This document shows, one piece after another, positions 1 through 8,551 of a DNA stretch of 64,000 nucleotides. The stretch covers positions 1,116,001 through 1,180,000 of the forward strand of contig CAWIZE010000002.1 of assembly GCA_963840545.1 (NCBI GenBank). Reading direction: 5' to 3'. How positions within the stretch are numbered: position 1 is the stretch's first letter; the number at the start of each line of letters is the position of its first letter. Made by a program: the position numbers and the translations under genes. Source of the DNA: JAKAWQ01 sp963840545. GTDB lineage: Bacteria; Pseudomonadota; Alphaproteobacteria; Acetobacterales; Acetobacteraceae. The notes under the pieces are model-generated. The model saw only the letters and a list, made by a program, of their open reading frames with translations. It made no database searches and was not told the DNA's origin.

Positions 1-472
1 CGAGACGCGCGAGAAGGCACGCGAGAACCTCTCTTTCGGACTGGCGGAATGGCTGTTCTACTTCACCAAGGTCGTCGCGCTGCCAATCGTGCCGGCCGAC
101 GTCCCCGACCCGATCGAATCGCTCATACAATCCGGCTTCGCCGTGGTTGGCACGCCCGACGATGCGGTCGCGCAGATCGCCCGGCTGGAGGAGCAGACGG
201 GCGGCTTCGGCTGCTTCGTGCAGCTCGCGCACAACTGGGCCGCCTGGGAAAATACCAAGCACTCCTATGAGCTGTTCGCCCGCTATGTGATGCCGAAATT
301 CCAGGAGCTCAATACTCGACGCGACCTCTCGCTGGAATGGGCACGGGCCAATCGCGACGAGTTTGTCGGTCGGTCGAGGTCGGCGGTGACCGCGCGGATC
401 GCCCGGCATATCGAAGAGAAGGGCGCCGATAATATCAGCCCGGAGATTTTGAAGAAGCACATGGGCACCTGA
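1..472 (+). CDS. LLM-class flavin-dependent oxidoreductase, C-terminal part
   Basis: The 5' end is cut off by the window edge; the frame is open from base 2 and stops at 470-472. The visible 156 residues match the C-terminal segment of bacterial luciferase-like monooxygenases of the limonene/alkane monooxygenase type, with the region 'GFAVVGTPDDAVAQIARL' followed by 'GGFGCFVQLAHNWA', which forms the last barrel strand and flavin-binding face in this family. These enzymes use FMNH2 and oxygen to oxidise small organic substrates. The substrate cannot be told from this fragment. The next gene is on the other strand, 148 bp away. Confidence 0.8.
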   Translation, partial: ETREKARENLSFGLAEWLFYFTKVVALPIVPADVPDPIESLIQSGFAVVGTPDDAVAQIARLEEQTGGFGCFVQLAHNWAAWENTKHSYELFARYVMPKFQELNTRRDLSLEWARANRDEFVGRSRSAVTARIARHIEEKGADNISPEILKKHMGT

Positions 473-620
473 ACCGCCGGCGGCGGCGACGAGGCCACCA
501 GCCGCCTGCGCAGTCCCGGGCGCGCCTTCGGTGCGGTCGATCGGCGCCGGCCGGTGGCCCGCCCAGCCAGCTTCCGCCGACCCGGACGGCGTCCCAGGGC
601 CGAGCCCCCGGTGGCCTTTC

Positions 621-1319
621 TTAAGGCGTGGCCGGCGCCGGGGTCGGGCCGAGGGGGAGGGTGCCGAGGATGCCGCCTTGAGGGATGGTTGCGGTTGGTG
701 GTGGTGGTGCGGCGGGGATGGCGGAGGAGCCGGGGGCGGGGAGGGGTTGGGCCTGGATCGGGGTTGGTGCGGCGGATCCCTGGACCAGCCAGTCGCTTAA
801 GCTGCGGCGGAGCTGGTATTCGAACTCGACATTCATGCTGTCCATCATGTGGCGCGTCAGGTCGTAGAGCGCCTGGCGCAGCGCCGGGCCTTCGCCGGAG
901 GGGGCGGGCCCGGTCTGCGTGACGCGCGCCTCGGCGAAGCCGGCCCGGGTGTCGTCGGCGGAATAGACGTCGAGCCGGACGGCGAAGGAGCCTTCGAGGT
1001 CCGATCCGTTCTCGACCAGCGAGGCGTCCTCGATCACGAACACCGCCTTGCCCGACGTGCCGTACGCGCCCAGGCGGTCCTCCGCCATCTGGCGGAGCGC
1101 CGCTTCGGGAGTCTCGGGCGAGAGGGATTCCACATGCTCGGCGTCGCCGCCCGGCTGCCATTGGTCCTGGATCGAGATCGCGGCGACCTTGAGCTTGAGC
1201 ACCGGCAGGTAATTGTAGCGGAGCAGGGCGAAGCTCGCGGGCGCCGGCCCGCCGCCGCAGCCGGCCAGGCTCAACGTCAACGCCAGCAGCGTGCGGCGGG
1301 GCAGGCCGCGAACGGTCAT
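621..1319 (-). CDS. Conserved hypothetical lipoprotein
   Basis: 232 residues. The N-terminus is a lipoprotein signal: positive residues (RGLPRR), a hydrophobic stretch and the lipobox LAGC at about residues 18-21, so the mature protein should start at the Cys and be membrane-anchored. The ATG is preceded by AGGAG. The central part (about 30-170) is a compact alpha/beta-looking domain of no family I recognise; the last 50 residues are Pro/Ala-rich and probably disordered. It is followed on the same strand by the Hsp33 gene's 3' side but shares no clear operon with it. Function unknown. Confidence 0.65.
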   Translation of the reverse strand: MTVRGLPRRTLLALTLSLAGCGGGPAPASFALLRYNYLPVLKLKVAAISIQDQWQPGGDAEHVESLSPETPEAALRQMAEDRLGAYGTSGKAVFVIEDASLVENGSDLEGSFAVRLDVYSADDTRAGFAEARVTQTGPAPSGEGPALRQALYDLTRHMMDSMNVEFEYQLRRSLSDWLVQGSAAPTPIQAQPLPAPGSSAIPAAPPPPTATIPQGGILGTLPLGPTPAPATP

Positions 1320-1377
1320 GAAGGAGGCTCCTCGAGGGGCGTGGCCCGATCCAGCCTGACGCGGGGTTGATCGGGGG

Positions 1378-2334
1378 TCAATCGGCGGCGCCGCGGCCCG
1401 GCAGCTCGGCTCTGGGAAAGCGGAAATCGTGGTTGCAGAATTCGCAGGTCACGGTGATCGTGCCGTCGGTCGTCATGTGGTCGAGGTCGTCGGGGCCGAA
1501 TCCGGCGAGGACGCCGGAGAGCCGGGCGCGGGTGCAGCGGCAGCCATAGGCGAGGGAGAGCGGCCGGTCCGCCGCGACCTCCTCGCTATGGAAGAGCCGG
1601 TAGAGCAGCCGCTCGGGCGCGAGGGCGTCGTCGAGGAGCTCGCCGTCCGAGAGGGTCGCGGCGAGGGCGGTGGCGGTCCGCCAGGCTTCGCCGGGGCCGC
1701 CGGCGTCGGGCGCTGGCGAACCTCCGGCGCTCGGGACGCGCTCGAGGATGAGCGCGCCGGCGCGCCAGCCGCCGGGACCGGGCGCGGCGGCGAGGCGAAC
1801 GAGGCCGGCGAGCTGCACGCTTTCGCGGAAATAGGCGAGCGCCATCTCCTCGAAGCTCTCGCCGCCGATGGCGACGATCCCCTGGTGCGGCCGCGCCCCG
1901 GTCCCGGGATCGACCGTGAAGGCGAGATAGCCGCGGCCGAGGAGGGCGGAGGCGGGCGGGGAGGGGTCGGCGGCGAGGAGGGGCGCGAGGCGCTCGGGCG
2001 CGATGCGGACGTAGAAGCGGAGCGCGCCCGCATCGGTGCAGTCGGCGAGCAGGTGGGGAACCGGGCCGTCGCCCTTCACCTGAAGGCTGAAGGTGCCGCG
2101 GAATTTCGAGGGCATGGCGAGGCCGGCGACGAGCGCGAGGGCCTGGCCGGCGAGTGCGGCGATGACGGGGGAATGGGGGTGGCGGGTGAGCAGTGCCTCG
2201 GCGAGCGGGCCGAGGCGCACGAGGCGGCCCCGGATCCCGCGGCGGGCGAGGAAGAACGGCACCACGCCGCGCGGGACGACGATGTCCGGCACGTCGGGGC
2301 GGAGGCGGTCGAGGAAGGCAGGACGATCCGCCAT
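1378..2334 (-). CDS. hslO: Hsp33 family redox-regulated chaperone HslO
   Basis: 318 residues, usual length for the family. The C-terminus has the four zinc-binding cysteines of Hsp33: CxC at 265/267 and CxxC at 297/300 (CEFC). In Hsp33 these release zinc and form disulfides under oxidative heat stress, switching on holdase activity in the cytoplasm. The N-terminal two-thirds carry the substrate-binding core, including the GAxQ-like strand pattern near 'GTFSLQVKGDGPV'. The start codon lies immediately after the stop codon of the YgfZ-like gene, so the two are co-transcribed and probably translationally coupled. Confidence 0.92.
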   Translation of the reverse strand: MADRPAFLDRLRPDVPDIVVPRGVVPFFLARRGIRGRLVRLGPLAEALLTRHPHSPVIAALAGQALALVAGLAMPSKFRGTFSLQVKGDGPVPHLLADCTDAGALRFYVRIAPERLAPLLAADPSPPASALLGRGYLAFTVDPGTGARPHQGIVAIGGESFEEMALAYFRESVQLAGLVRLAAAPGPGGWRAGALILERVPSAGGSPAPDAGGPGEAWRTATALAATLSDGELLDDALAPERLLYRLFHSEEVAADRPLSLAYGCRCTRARLSGVLAGFGPDDLDHMTTDGTITVTCEFCNHDFRFPRAELPGRGAAD

Positions 2335-3162
2335 TCAGGAGGCGAGGCGGAGCCAGGGCGGCGGGCGGGGCGTGAGCGCCGCCTCGCCGCAGAGGAGCGG
2401 CCCGGCCAGGGAGTCGAGGCGAAGCGTGGCAAGGCCGCGGTCGCCGAGGCCCGAACGCATCGTCCCGCGCGCCACGCCTGCGGCGGTCACGGGGGTGTCC
2501 GGCGCGGGCAGCGGGCCCGCGATCGCAACCGGCAGCAGCCGCCGCTTGATGAGGCCGCGATAGCGCGTCCGCGCCGTCAGCTCCTGGCCCATGTAGCACC
2601 CCTTGGTCCAGGAAACCCCGGCCAGCTCGTCGAATCCCGCCTCGAGGAGCAGCGTCCGCTCGGCCTCGAGGTCACGCGAGCCGTCCGGCAGGCCGAGGGC
2701 CAGGCGGTGGCGGTCCCAGTCCGCGAAGGAGGCGGTGGCGATGAGGGGGCCGGGCGAGAGCAGGCGCCATCCCGCATTCTCGAGGCGCGGATCGGGTGCT
2801 GCGATGAGGGAGGGGGGAAGGTCGGGCGTTCCGTTCCACGCGGCGTGGACGGCGAAGTCGGCGGAAACATCGGCGAGCGCGACCCGGGCGCGGAGGCGAT
2901 AGCGCTGCAGCCGGGCGCGGATCATTTCGATCTGCCCGCGCTCGCAATCGAGGAGCAGTCGCCCGGCGTCCGCCCCGGGGTCAGCCAATATGAAGAAATC
3001 GGCGAGCCACTTGCCCTGGGCCGTGAGCAGCGCCGCCCAGACCGCGCGGCCCGGCTGCGCCGCGGCGACATCGTTGGAGACCAGACCCTGGAGGAAGGAA
3101 ACACGGTCGTCGCCGGCAACGGCGAGGACACCGCGTTCGGGGAGCCGCGCAAGGAGGACCAT
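2335..3162 (-). CDS. ygfZ: YgfZ/GcvT-domain folate-binding protein
   Basis: 275 residues from the ATG at 3162; an upstream TTG at 3198 is possible but adds residues not typical of the family. The signature KGCYxGQE, here 'KGCYMGQELTARTRYRG', is present with its conserved cysteine. The N-terminal part reads 'FLQGLVSNDV', as in YgfZ/IBA57 proteins. These tetrahydrofolate-binding proteins assist maturation or repair of some Fe-S enzymes. The stop codon abuts the hslO start. The gene is divergent from asnB, 92 bp away. Confidence 0.88.
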   Translation of the reverse strand: MVLLARLPERGVLAVAGDDRVSFLQGLVSNDVAAAQPGRAVWAALLTAQGKWLADFFILADPGADAGRLLLDCERGQIEMIRARLQRYRLRARVALADVSADFAVHAAWNGTPDLPPSLIAAPDPRLENAGWRLLSPGPLIATASFADWDRHRLALGLPDGSRDLEAERTLLLEAGFDELAGVSWTKGCYMGQELTARTRYRGLIKRRLLPVAIAGPLPAPDTPVTAAGVARGTMRSGLGDRGLATLRLDSLAGPLLCGEAALTPRPPPWLRLAS

Positions 3163-3254
3163 GCGCCAGGAATTGGGCCCTGGCGCCCGCGCCGGCAAGA
3201 CGTGCTAGGCAGGGGGCCTGCCGAGCATGTCGCGAGGGAGAGAGAGAAAGGCTG

Positions 3255-5115
3255 ATGTGCGGGATCGCGGGCCTCGTCCTGAAAGCCGATGCCGCGCCGC
3301 CGGCCCCGGAGACGATGGCGCGGCTGGCGCGCGCGCTCGCCCATCGCGGCCCGGACGGCACCGGGCAGACGATGGTCGGGCGGATCGCGCTGCTCAGCAC
3401 GCGGCTGGCGATCATCGACCTCGAGGGCGGTGACCAGCCACTGTTCGCCGGCGCCGCGGCACTGGTGGCGAACGGCGAGATCTACAATTTTCGCGAGCTT
3501 CGGGCGGCGATGCCCGAAGCCCATTTCGCGACCGGGAGCGATTGCGAGTCGCCGCTCCATCTCTGGCTGCGGGACGGCGCCGAATACGCCAAGCCGCTGC
3601 GTGGCATGTATGCGATCGCGGTGCATGAGCGGGTGGGACGGACGGTGACGCTCTCGCGCGACCCGTTCGGCATCAAGCCGCTCTATCTCGCCCAGATCCC
3701 CGCCGGGCTTGCCTTCGCCTCCGAGCCGCAGGCGCTGCTCGAGGCCGGGCTGGTGCCGCGGACCGTGCGGCCGGCGGCGCGGGAAGAATTGCTCCAGATT
3801 CAGTTCGTCACCGGCGCCGAAACGATCTTCGAGGGCATCAGCCGCGTGCTGCCCGGCGAGACGCTGACCTGCGCCGATGGGCGGGTGCTGGACCGGCGGC
3901 GGATCGCCGCGCTGCCGGAGGGCGGTCCGGAGGAGATCGGCGAGGAGGCGGCGCTCGCGCGCCTCGACGCGGCGCTCGCCGAGAGCGTCGAGCTGCATCT
4001 GCGCAGCGACGTGCCCTACGGCATCTTCCTCTCGGGCGGCATCGACAGCTCGGCGGTGCTGGCGATGATGCGGCGCCTGACCAACCAGGAGGTGCTGGCC
4101 TTCACGGCGGGATTCGCCGCCCCCGGGGCGGCGGACGAGCGCGCGGCGGCCGCGGCGGTCGCGCGGGCGGTCGGCGCCCGGCACGAGACGATCGAGATCA
4201 CCGAGGCGATGGTCTGGGAGCATCTGCCCGAGATCGTCGCCTGCATGGACGACCCGGCCGCCGACTACGCGATCATCCCGACCTGGCTGCTCGCGCGGCG
4301 CGCTTGCGGGGATGTGAAGGTGGTGCTGTCGGGCGAGGGCGGGGACGAGATGTTCGCGGGCTATGGCCGCTACCGCACCGCCATGCGGCCCTGGTGGCTG
4401 GGCGGGCGGATGATGCGCGCCCGCGGCACCTTCGACCGGCTGGACGTGCTCAGGACGCGCCCGAGCGGCTGGCGGGACGGGTTGGCCGCCGACGAGGCGA
4501 CGGCGACACACGGGGGGAGTCTGGGCGGGACTCTGGGCGGGACTCTGGGCGGGACTCTGGCGGACGGCGACTCTGGGGACGGATCCGGGGATGGGTCCGG
4601 GGGCAGGCGCCGGCCGCACGCGGCTGGCCAACGTTCAGGCGGCCGACGTCGCCGGCTGGCTGCCGAACGACCTCCTGCTCAAGCTCGATCGGTGCCTGAT
4701 GGCGCACGGGGTCGAGGGGCGGACCCCGCTGCTCGATCGCGGCATCGCCGAGGCGACGTTCCGCCTGCCCGACCACCTCAAGGTCCGCCACGGCCAGGGC
4801 AAGTGGCTGCTGCGGCGCTGGCTCGAGCAGGCCCTGCCCGCGGCGCGGCCGTTTGCGCGCAAGCAGGGCTTTACGGTTCCCGTGGGGGCGTGGATCGCGG
4901 CCGCGGGCGCGCGGCTCGGCCCGCTGGTCGCCGCCTCGCCGGCGATCGGCGAGATCGCCGATCCCGCGCGCGTCACCGCCCTCTTCCGCAACGCCGCGGG
5001 GCGCCGCGAGGGTTTTGCCGCCTGGGCGCTGCTGTTCTACGCGCTCTGGCATCGGCGGCATGTGGAGGGGCTGTTGCCCTGCGGGGACGTGTTCGAGACG
5101 CTCTCGGTGCATTGA
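3255..5115 (+). CDS. asnB: Asparagine synthase (glutamine-hydrolysing), frame broken once
   Basis: Starts MCGIAGL, so the glutaminase nucleophile Cys2 is in place; the N-terminal domain has 'RGPDG', 'NGEIYNF' and 'DPFGIKPLY'. The synthetase domain has the ATP-pyrophosphatase loop 'SGGIDSSAV' near residue 263 and 'GEGGDEMFAGY'. The C-terminal part ('WLPNDLLLKLDRCLMAHG', 'EGRTPLLD') continues in the next frame, ending at 5115. The whole span is 1861 bp, one base more than a multiple of three, so one extra base lies between about 4500 and 4620. That segment holds a run of six G (4512-4517) and a 12-bp tandem repeat. As written, the first frame would run on to 5540 in nonsense. The enzyme makes asparagine from aspartate, glutamine and ATP. 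pyrC follows 9 bp downstream. Confidence 0.88.
4518..4560. repeat. 12-bp tandem repeat inside asnB
   Basis: About 3.6 copies of the unit ACTCTGGGCGGG, preceded by a six-G run. It lies in the variable loop before the conserved 'GRTRL' region, at the point where the reading frame of asnB is lost. In one frame it reads (GGTL)n, in the corrected frame (LWAG)n. Confidence 0.9.
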
Positions 5116-5124
5116 GGACGGGCC

Positions 5125-6444
5125 GTGGCGGAGCATTTCGATCTCGTCGTTCGTGGCGGCAGCGTGGTTTTGCCGTGGGGGACCGAGGCGCTCGATATCG
5201 GGGTGCGCATGGGGCGGATCGCCGGGCTTGGGGTGGGCGCGGCGGAGGGGGCGGAGATCGTCGATGCACGGGGGCTGACGGTGCTGCCCGGGCTGATCGA
5301 TCCGCATGTGCATCTGAGGGACCCCGGCGATCCGGCGGTGGAGAGCATTCCGAGCGGCACGCGGGGCGCGGTGCTCGGCGGGCTCAGCGCCGTCTTCGAC
5401 ATGCCGAACACCAGCCCCGCGATCACGGACGCGGCGCAGCTCGCCTGGAAGCAGGCCTATGTCGAGGGCGCGGCGTGGTGCGATATCGGGCTCTATGTCG
5501 GGGCGACGAAGGGGAACGTGGGCGCGCTGGCGGGGCTTGAGGCCGGGCGCGGGGTGTGTGCGATCAAGGTCTTCGCGGGCAGCTCGACGGGCGATCTGCT
5601 GGTCGAGGACGACGAAAGCCTCGAGCGGGTGATGCGCGCCGGGCGGCGGCGGATCGCCTACCACTCGGAGGACGAGTATCGGCTGAGGGCGCGGCGGGGG
5701 CTTTTCCACAGCGGCGAGCCCTATGCGCGGCACATGGAATGGCGTGACGAGGAGACCGCGTTTCTCGGCACGCGGCGGCTGATGGCGCTGGCGCGCGAGA
5801 CGGGGCGGCCGGCGCATATCCTGCACGTCTCGACCGCCGAGGAATTCGCGTATCTCGGGGAGTTTCGCGACGTGGCGACGGTGGAAGTGCTGGTGAACCA
5901 CCTGACGCAGGTCGCTCCGGACGCCTACGAGGCGCTCGGCGGCTATGCGGTGATGAACCCGCCGATCCGCGGGCCACGCCATCGGGACGCGGCGTGGGCG
6001 GCCGTGCGCGACGGCACGGTGGACACGATCGGCTCGGATCACGCCCCGCACGGCCGCGCGGCGAAGGAGAGGCCATGGCCGGAGTGCGCGGCCGGGCTCA
6101 CCGGGGTGCAGACGCTGGTCCCGGTGATGCTCGAGCATGTGAATGCGGGAAGGCTGAGCCTGGGGCGGCTGGTCGATCTCATGTCCGCGGGGCCGGCGCG
6201 GGTTTATGGGGTGGTGGGCAAGGGCCGGATCGCGGCCGGGTATGACGCCGATTTCACGATCGTGGACATGGGGCGGCGGCGGAGAATTGAGCCCGAGTGG
6301 CTGGTTTCGCCCTGCGGCTGGAGTCCGTTCGCGGGGGTCGAGGTGCGGGGGTGGCCGGTGATGACGGTGGTGCGGGGGCGGGTGGTGATGCGTGAGGACG
6401 AGGTGCTCGGCGCGCCGGCCGGGCGGCTGGTGAGGTTCGCGTAA
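5125..6444 (+). CDS. pyrC: Dihydroorotase, class I
   Basis: 439 residues. Catalyses ring closure of carbamoyl aspartate to dihydroorotate in pyrimidine synthesis. The metal site is visible: 'DPHVHLRDPG' near residues 59-68, 'AIKVFAGSS' (the Lys of the carbamylated type), 'HILHVSTAEE' and 'TIGSDHAPH' near residue 300. The length and these motifs fit the long-form amidohydrolase dihydroorotases rather than the short class II enzyme. It begins 9 bp after asnB and probably shares its transcript. The convergent argH gene ends 18 bp beyond it. Confidence 0.9.
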   Translation: MAEHFDLVVRGGSVVLPWGTEALDIGVRMGRIAGLGVGAAEGAEIVDARGLTVLPGLIDPHVHLRDPGDPAVESIPSGTRGAVLGGLSAVFDMPNTSPAITDAAQLAWKQAYVEGAAWCDIGLYVGATKGNVGALAGLEAGRGVCAIKVFAGSSTGDLLVEDDESLERVMRAGRRRIAYHSEDEYRLRARRGLFHSGEPYARHMEWRDEETAFLGTRRLMALARETGRPAHILHVSTAEEFAYLGEFRDVATVEVLVNHLTQVAPDAYEALGGYAVMNPPIRGPRHRDAAWAAVRDGTVDTIGSDHAPHGRAAKERPWPECAAGLTGVQTLVPVMLEHVNAGRLSLGRLVDLMSAGPARVYGVVGKGRIAAGYDADFTIVDMGRRRRIEPEWLVSPCGWSPFAGVEVRGWPVMTVVRGRVVMREDEVLGAPAGRLVRFA

Positions 6445-6445
6445 G

Positions 6446-6502
6446 GGACGGGGTCCAGGGCCTCAAGGCCCTGGCGGGGTGCAGGGGCGGAGCCCCTGCT
6501 GC
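6446..6502. repeat. GC-rich palindromic element, family 1 copy 1
   Basis: Two adjacent hairpins: CCAGGGCCTCAAGGCCCTGG followed by GCAGGGGCGGAGCCCCTGC. It lies between convergent pyrC and argH and could act as a two-way terminator, though it has no T-run. The second hairpin lies inside argH and encodes its last residues. Related copies are at about 36.3, 43.3 and 62.3 kb. Confidence 0.8.
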
Positions 6503-7875
6503 CAGTGCTCGGCGGCGGCGGCGACGTTGGTGGGGGCGGTGCCGCCTTTGGAGGTGCGCGAGGCGAGCGAGGCTTCGACCGAGAGCACGCCGTAGATCGC
6601 CTCGGTGATGCGGGGTTCTTCCGCGTGCATTTCGGCCAGCGTGAGCTCGGCGAGGGCGACGTTGCGGGCTTCGGCCTTGGCGACGAGGCGGCCGGTGACG
6701 TGGTGGGCGGTGCGGAAGGGCAGGCCGAGCGTGCGGACGAGCCAGTCGGCGAGGTCGGTGGCGGTGGAAAAACCGTCGCCGGCCATGGCGCGCATGCGGG
6801 CGGTGTCGGGGGTGAGGTCGCGGACCATGCCTTCCATGGCGGCGAGCGAGAGCGAGAGGGTGTCGGCGGTGTCGAAGACCGGTTCCTTGTCCTCCTGGAG
6901 GTCCTTGCCGTAGGCGAGCGGCAGGCCCTTGAGCACCGTGAGGAGGCTGATGAAGGCGCCGGCGATGCGGCCGGCTTTGGCGCGGACGAGCTCGGCGGCG
7001 TCGGGGTTGCGCTTCTGCGGCATGATGGAACTCCCGCTGGTGAAGGCGTCCGAGAGGCGGATGAAGCCGAAGCCGGGGCTCGCCCAGAGCACGATCTCCT
7101 CGGCCAGCCGCGAGAGGTGGGTGGCGAGGATGGCGGCGGCGGCGAGGAATTCGAGGGCGAAGTCGCGGCTCGAGACGGCGTCGAGGGAGTTTTGGCATGG
7201 CCGGTCGAAGCCGAGGGTTTCCGCCGTCATGGCGCGGTCGATGGGGAAGGCGGTGCCGGCAAGGGCGGCGGCGCCGAGCGGGCATTCGTTGAGGCGGCGG
7301 CGGCAATCGGCGAGGCGGGAGCGGTCGCGGGCGAGCATCTCGACATAGGCGAGCAGGTGGTGGCCGAAGGTGATCGGCTGCGCCGGCTGGAGGTGGGTGA
7401 AGCCGGGCATCGGGTCGGCGGCGTGGGCGAGCGCGCGGTCGGCGAGGGCCTGCATCAGCAGGACGAGCTGGCGGTCGAGCCCGTCGATCGCGTCGCGGAG
7501 CCAGAGGCGGAGGTCGGTCGCGACCTGGTCGTTGCGGCTGCGCGCGGTGTGCAGGCGGCGGCCGGCCTCGCCGATGCGGGCGATGAGGCGGGCCTCGAGG
7601 TTGGTGTGGATGTCCTCGAGCGCGGGGTCGAAGGTAAATTTTCCCTCCGCAATCTCGGCGGCGATCGCGGTGAGGCCGTCACGGATGGCGGCGCCGTCGG
7701 CGGGGCTGAGGACGCCGACGGCGGCGAGCATGGCGGCGTGGGCGAGCGAGCCCGCGATATCCTGGCGCCAGAGGCGCTGGTCGAAGGAGATCGAGGCGTT
7801 GATCTCCGCCATGATTGCGGCCGGGCCGGCGGCGAAGCGGCCGCCCCACTGCAAATTCGAGGGAGGTGCTGGCAA
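6463..7875 (-). CDS. argH: Argininosuccinate lyase
   Basis: 470 residues. Cleaves argininosuccinate to arginine and fumarate, the last step of arginine synthesis. It starts with 'LQWGGRF' near residue 9 and has the fumarase/aspartase-superfamily signature 'GSSIMPQKRNP' near residue 285, on the flexible loop that carries the catalytic Ser. Also visible are 'SRNDQVATD' and 'HLQPAQPITFGH'. The only start that keeps the family N-terminus is a TTG at 7875 with AGGA upstream. The last residues, 'GLRPCTPPGP', are encoded by a palindromic repeat and replace the normal C-terminal tail. Confidence 0.93.
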   Translation of the reverse strand: MPAPPSNLQWGGRFAAGPAAIMAEINASISFDQRLWRQDIAGSLAHAAMLAAVGVLSPADGAAIRDGLTAIAAEIAEGKFTFDPALEDIHTNLEARLIARIGEAGRRLHTARSRNDQVATDLRLWLRDAIDGLDRQLVLLMQALADRALAHAADPMPGFTHLQPAQPITFGHHLLAYVEMLARDRSRLADCRRRLNECPLGAAALAGTAFPIDRAMTAETLGFDRPCQNSLDAVSSRDFALEFLAAAAILATHLSRLAEEIVLWASPGFGFIRLSDAFTSGSSIMPQKRNPDAAELVRAKAGRIAGAFISLLTVLKGLPLAYGKDLQEDKEPVFDTADTLSLSLAAMEGMVRDLTPDTARMRAMAGDGFSTATDLADWLVRTLGLPFRTAHHVTGRLVAKAEARNVALAELTLAEMHAEEPRITEAIYGVLSVEASLASRTSKGGTAPTNVAAAAEHWQQGLRPCTPPGP

Positions 7876-7942
7876 GGATCGGAATCCTGGGCGGTGACGT
7901 GGGCGATTTGGACAGTAGGAGGGGTGTTTTCGCAGGGCAATA

Positions 7943-7999
7943 TGGCCGAAACGGCCACAGCATTCATTGTGATTGACGTAATGGCCATTTACCGGCCAT
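7943..7999. promoter_or_regulatory. Pair of palindromes, possible operators
   Basis: Two inverted repeats with the same half-site: TGGCCG-AAA-CGGCCA at 7943-7957 and ATGGCC-ATTTACC-GGCCAT at 7981-7999. Their centres are 40 bp apart, close to four helical turns. They lie in the 134-bp gap between the divergent argH and small-gene pair, so a dimeric regulator bound to both could control either side. No regulator is identified. Confidence 0.45.
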
Positions 8000-8009
8000 G
8001 CTGCGCCCC

Positions 8010-8279
8010 ATGGACGGCCGGCTCACGAACGCACGCGATGCGACGGAACGGAGCGTGCGGGCGCTCGCCCGGGCGCGCTGGCTGATCGGGCGCCTGGCGA
8101 ACGGGCTCGCCCAGAGCACGCGCACGCTCGAGCGGCCGGAGGCGGTCAGCGCCGCGGACGGGGCGGCGAGCCTGCTCGCGCTGGCGATCGATGCGCTCTG
8201 CGACGGGTTGGCGCGGCTGGCCGAGCTCGGCGACGAGGCGCTGGCGGATGAGCTGGCCGGGGAGGGGAGGCGACGATGA
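8010..8279 (+). CDS. Small hypothetical protein
   Basis: 89 residues from the ATG at 8010; an ATG at 7998 in the same frame overlaps the second palindrome and is less likely. Mostly helical and rich in Ala, Leu and Arg, with no membrane segment and no family I recognise. Its stop overlaps the start of the next small gene (ATGA at 8276-8279), so the two are translationally coupled, which supports both being real. Confidence 0.55.
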   Translation: MDGRLTNARDATERSVRALARARWLIGRLANGLAQSTRTLERPEAVSAADGAASLLALAIDALCDGLARLAELGDEALADELAGEGRRR

Positions 8280-8551
8280 TCACGCTGGCGACGCTCCGAC
8301 TGGAGGACCGTTCGGGGCTGGCGCGGGAGGAGCTCCGCTTCGAAGCGGGGCTGACGGAGGCGGGGCATGTCGCGCTCACGCTCGAGCAGGGGGTCGAGGC
8401 GGGCGAGCCGTGGGGAAGCGTGGCCGCCGTGATGCCGACCCTGAGCCTTGCCGATCTCCGGCGGTTTCGCGATCTCATGAGCTCGGTGGTTTTTGCCGCC
8501 GAGGCATGCCTCGAGGTTCTGGAGAAGAGGAGTGTTCGGGAGGCGGTTTGA
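8276..8551 (+). CDS. Small hypothetical protein, coupled to the preceding gene
   Basis: 91 residues, acidic and without a signal peptide. It starts in the ATGA overlap with the preceding gene. Its last codon abuts the stop codon of the convergent exporter gene. The alternation of charged and hydrophobic residues and the closing helix ('SLADLRRFRDLMSSV') look like a folded soluble protein, but I recognise no family. Confidence 0.55.
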   Translation: MITLATLRLEDRSGLAREELRFEAGLTEAGHVALTLEQGVEAGEPWGSVAAVMPTLSLADLRRFRDLMSSVVFAAEACLEVLEKRSVREAV

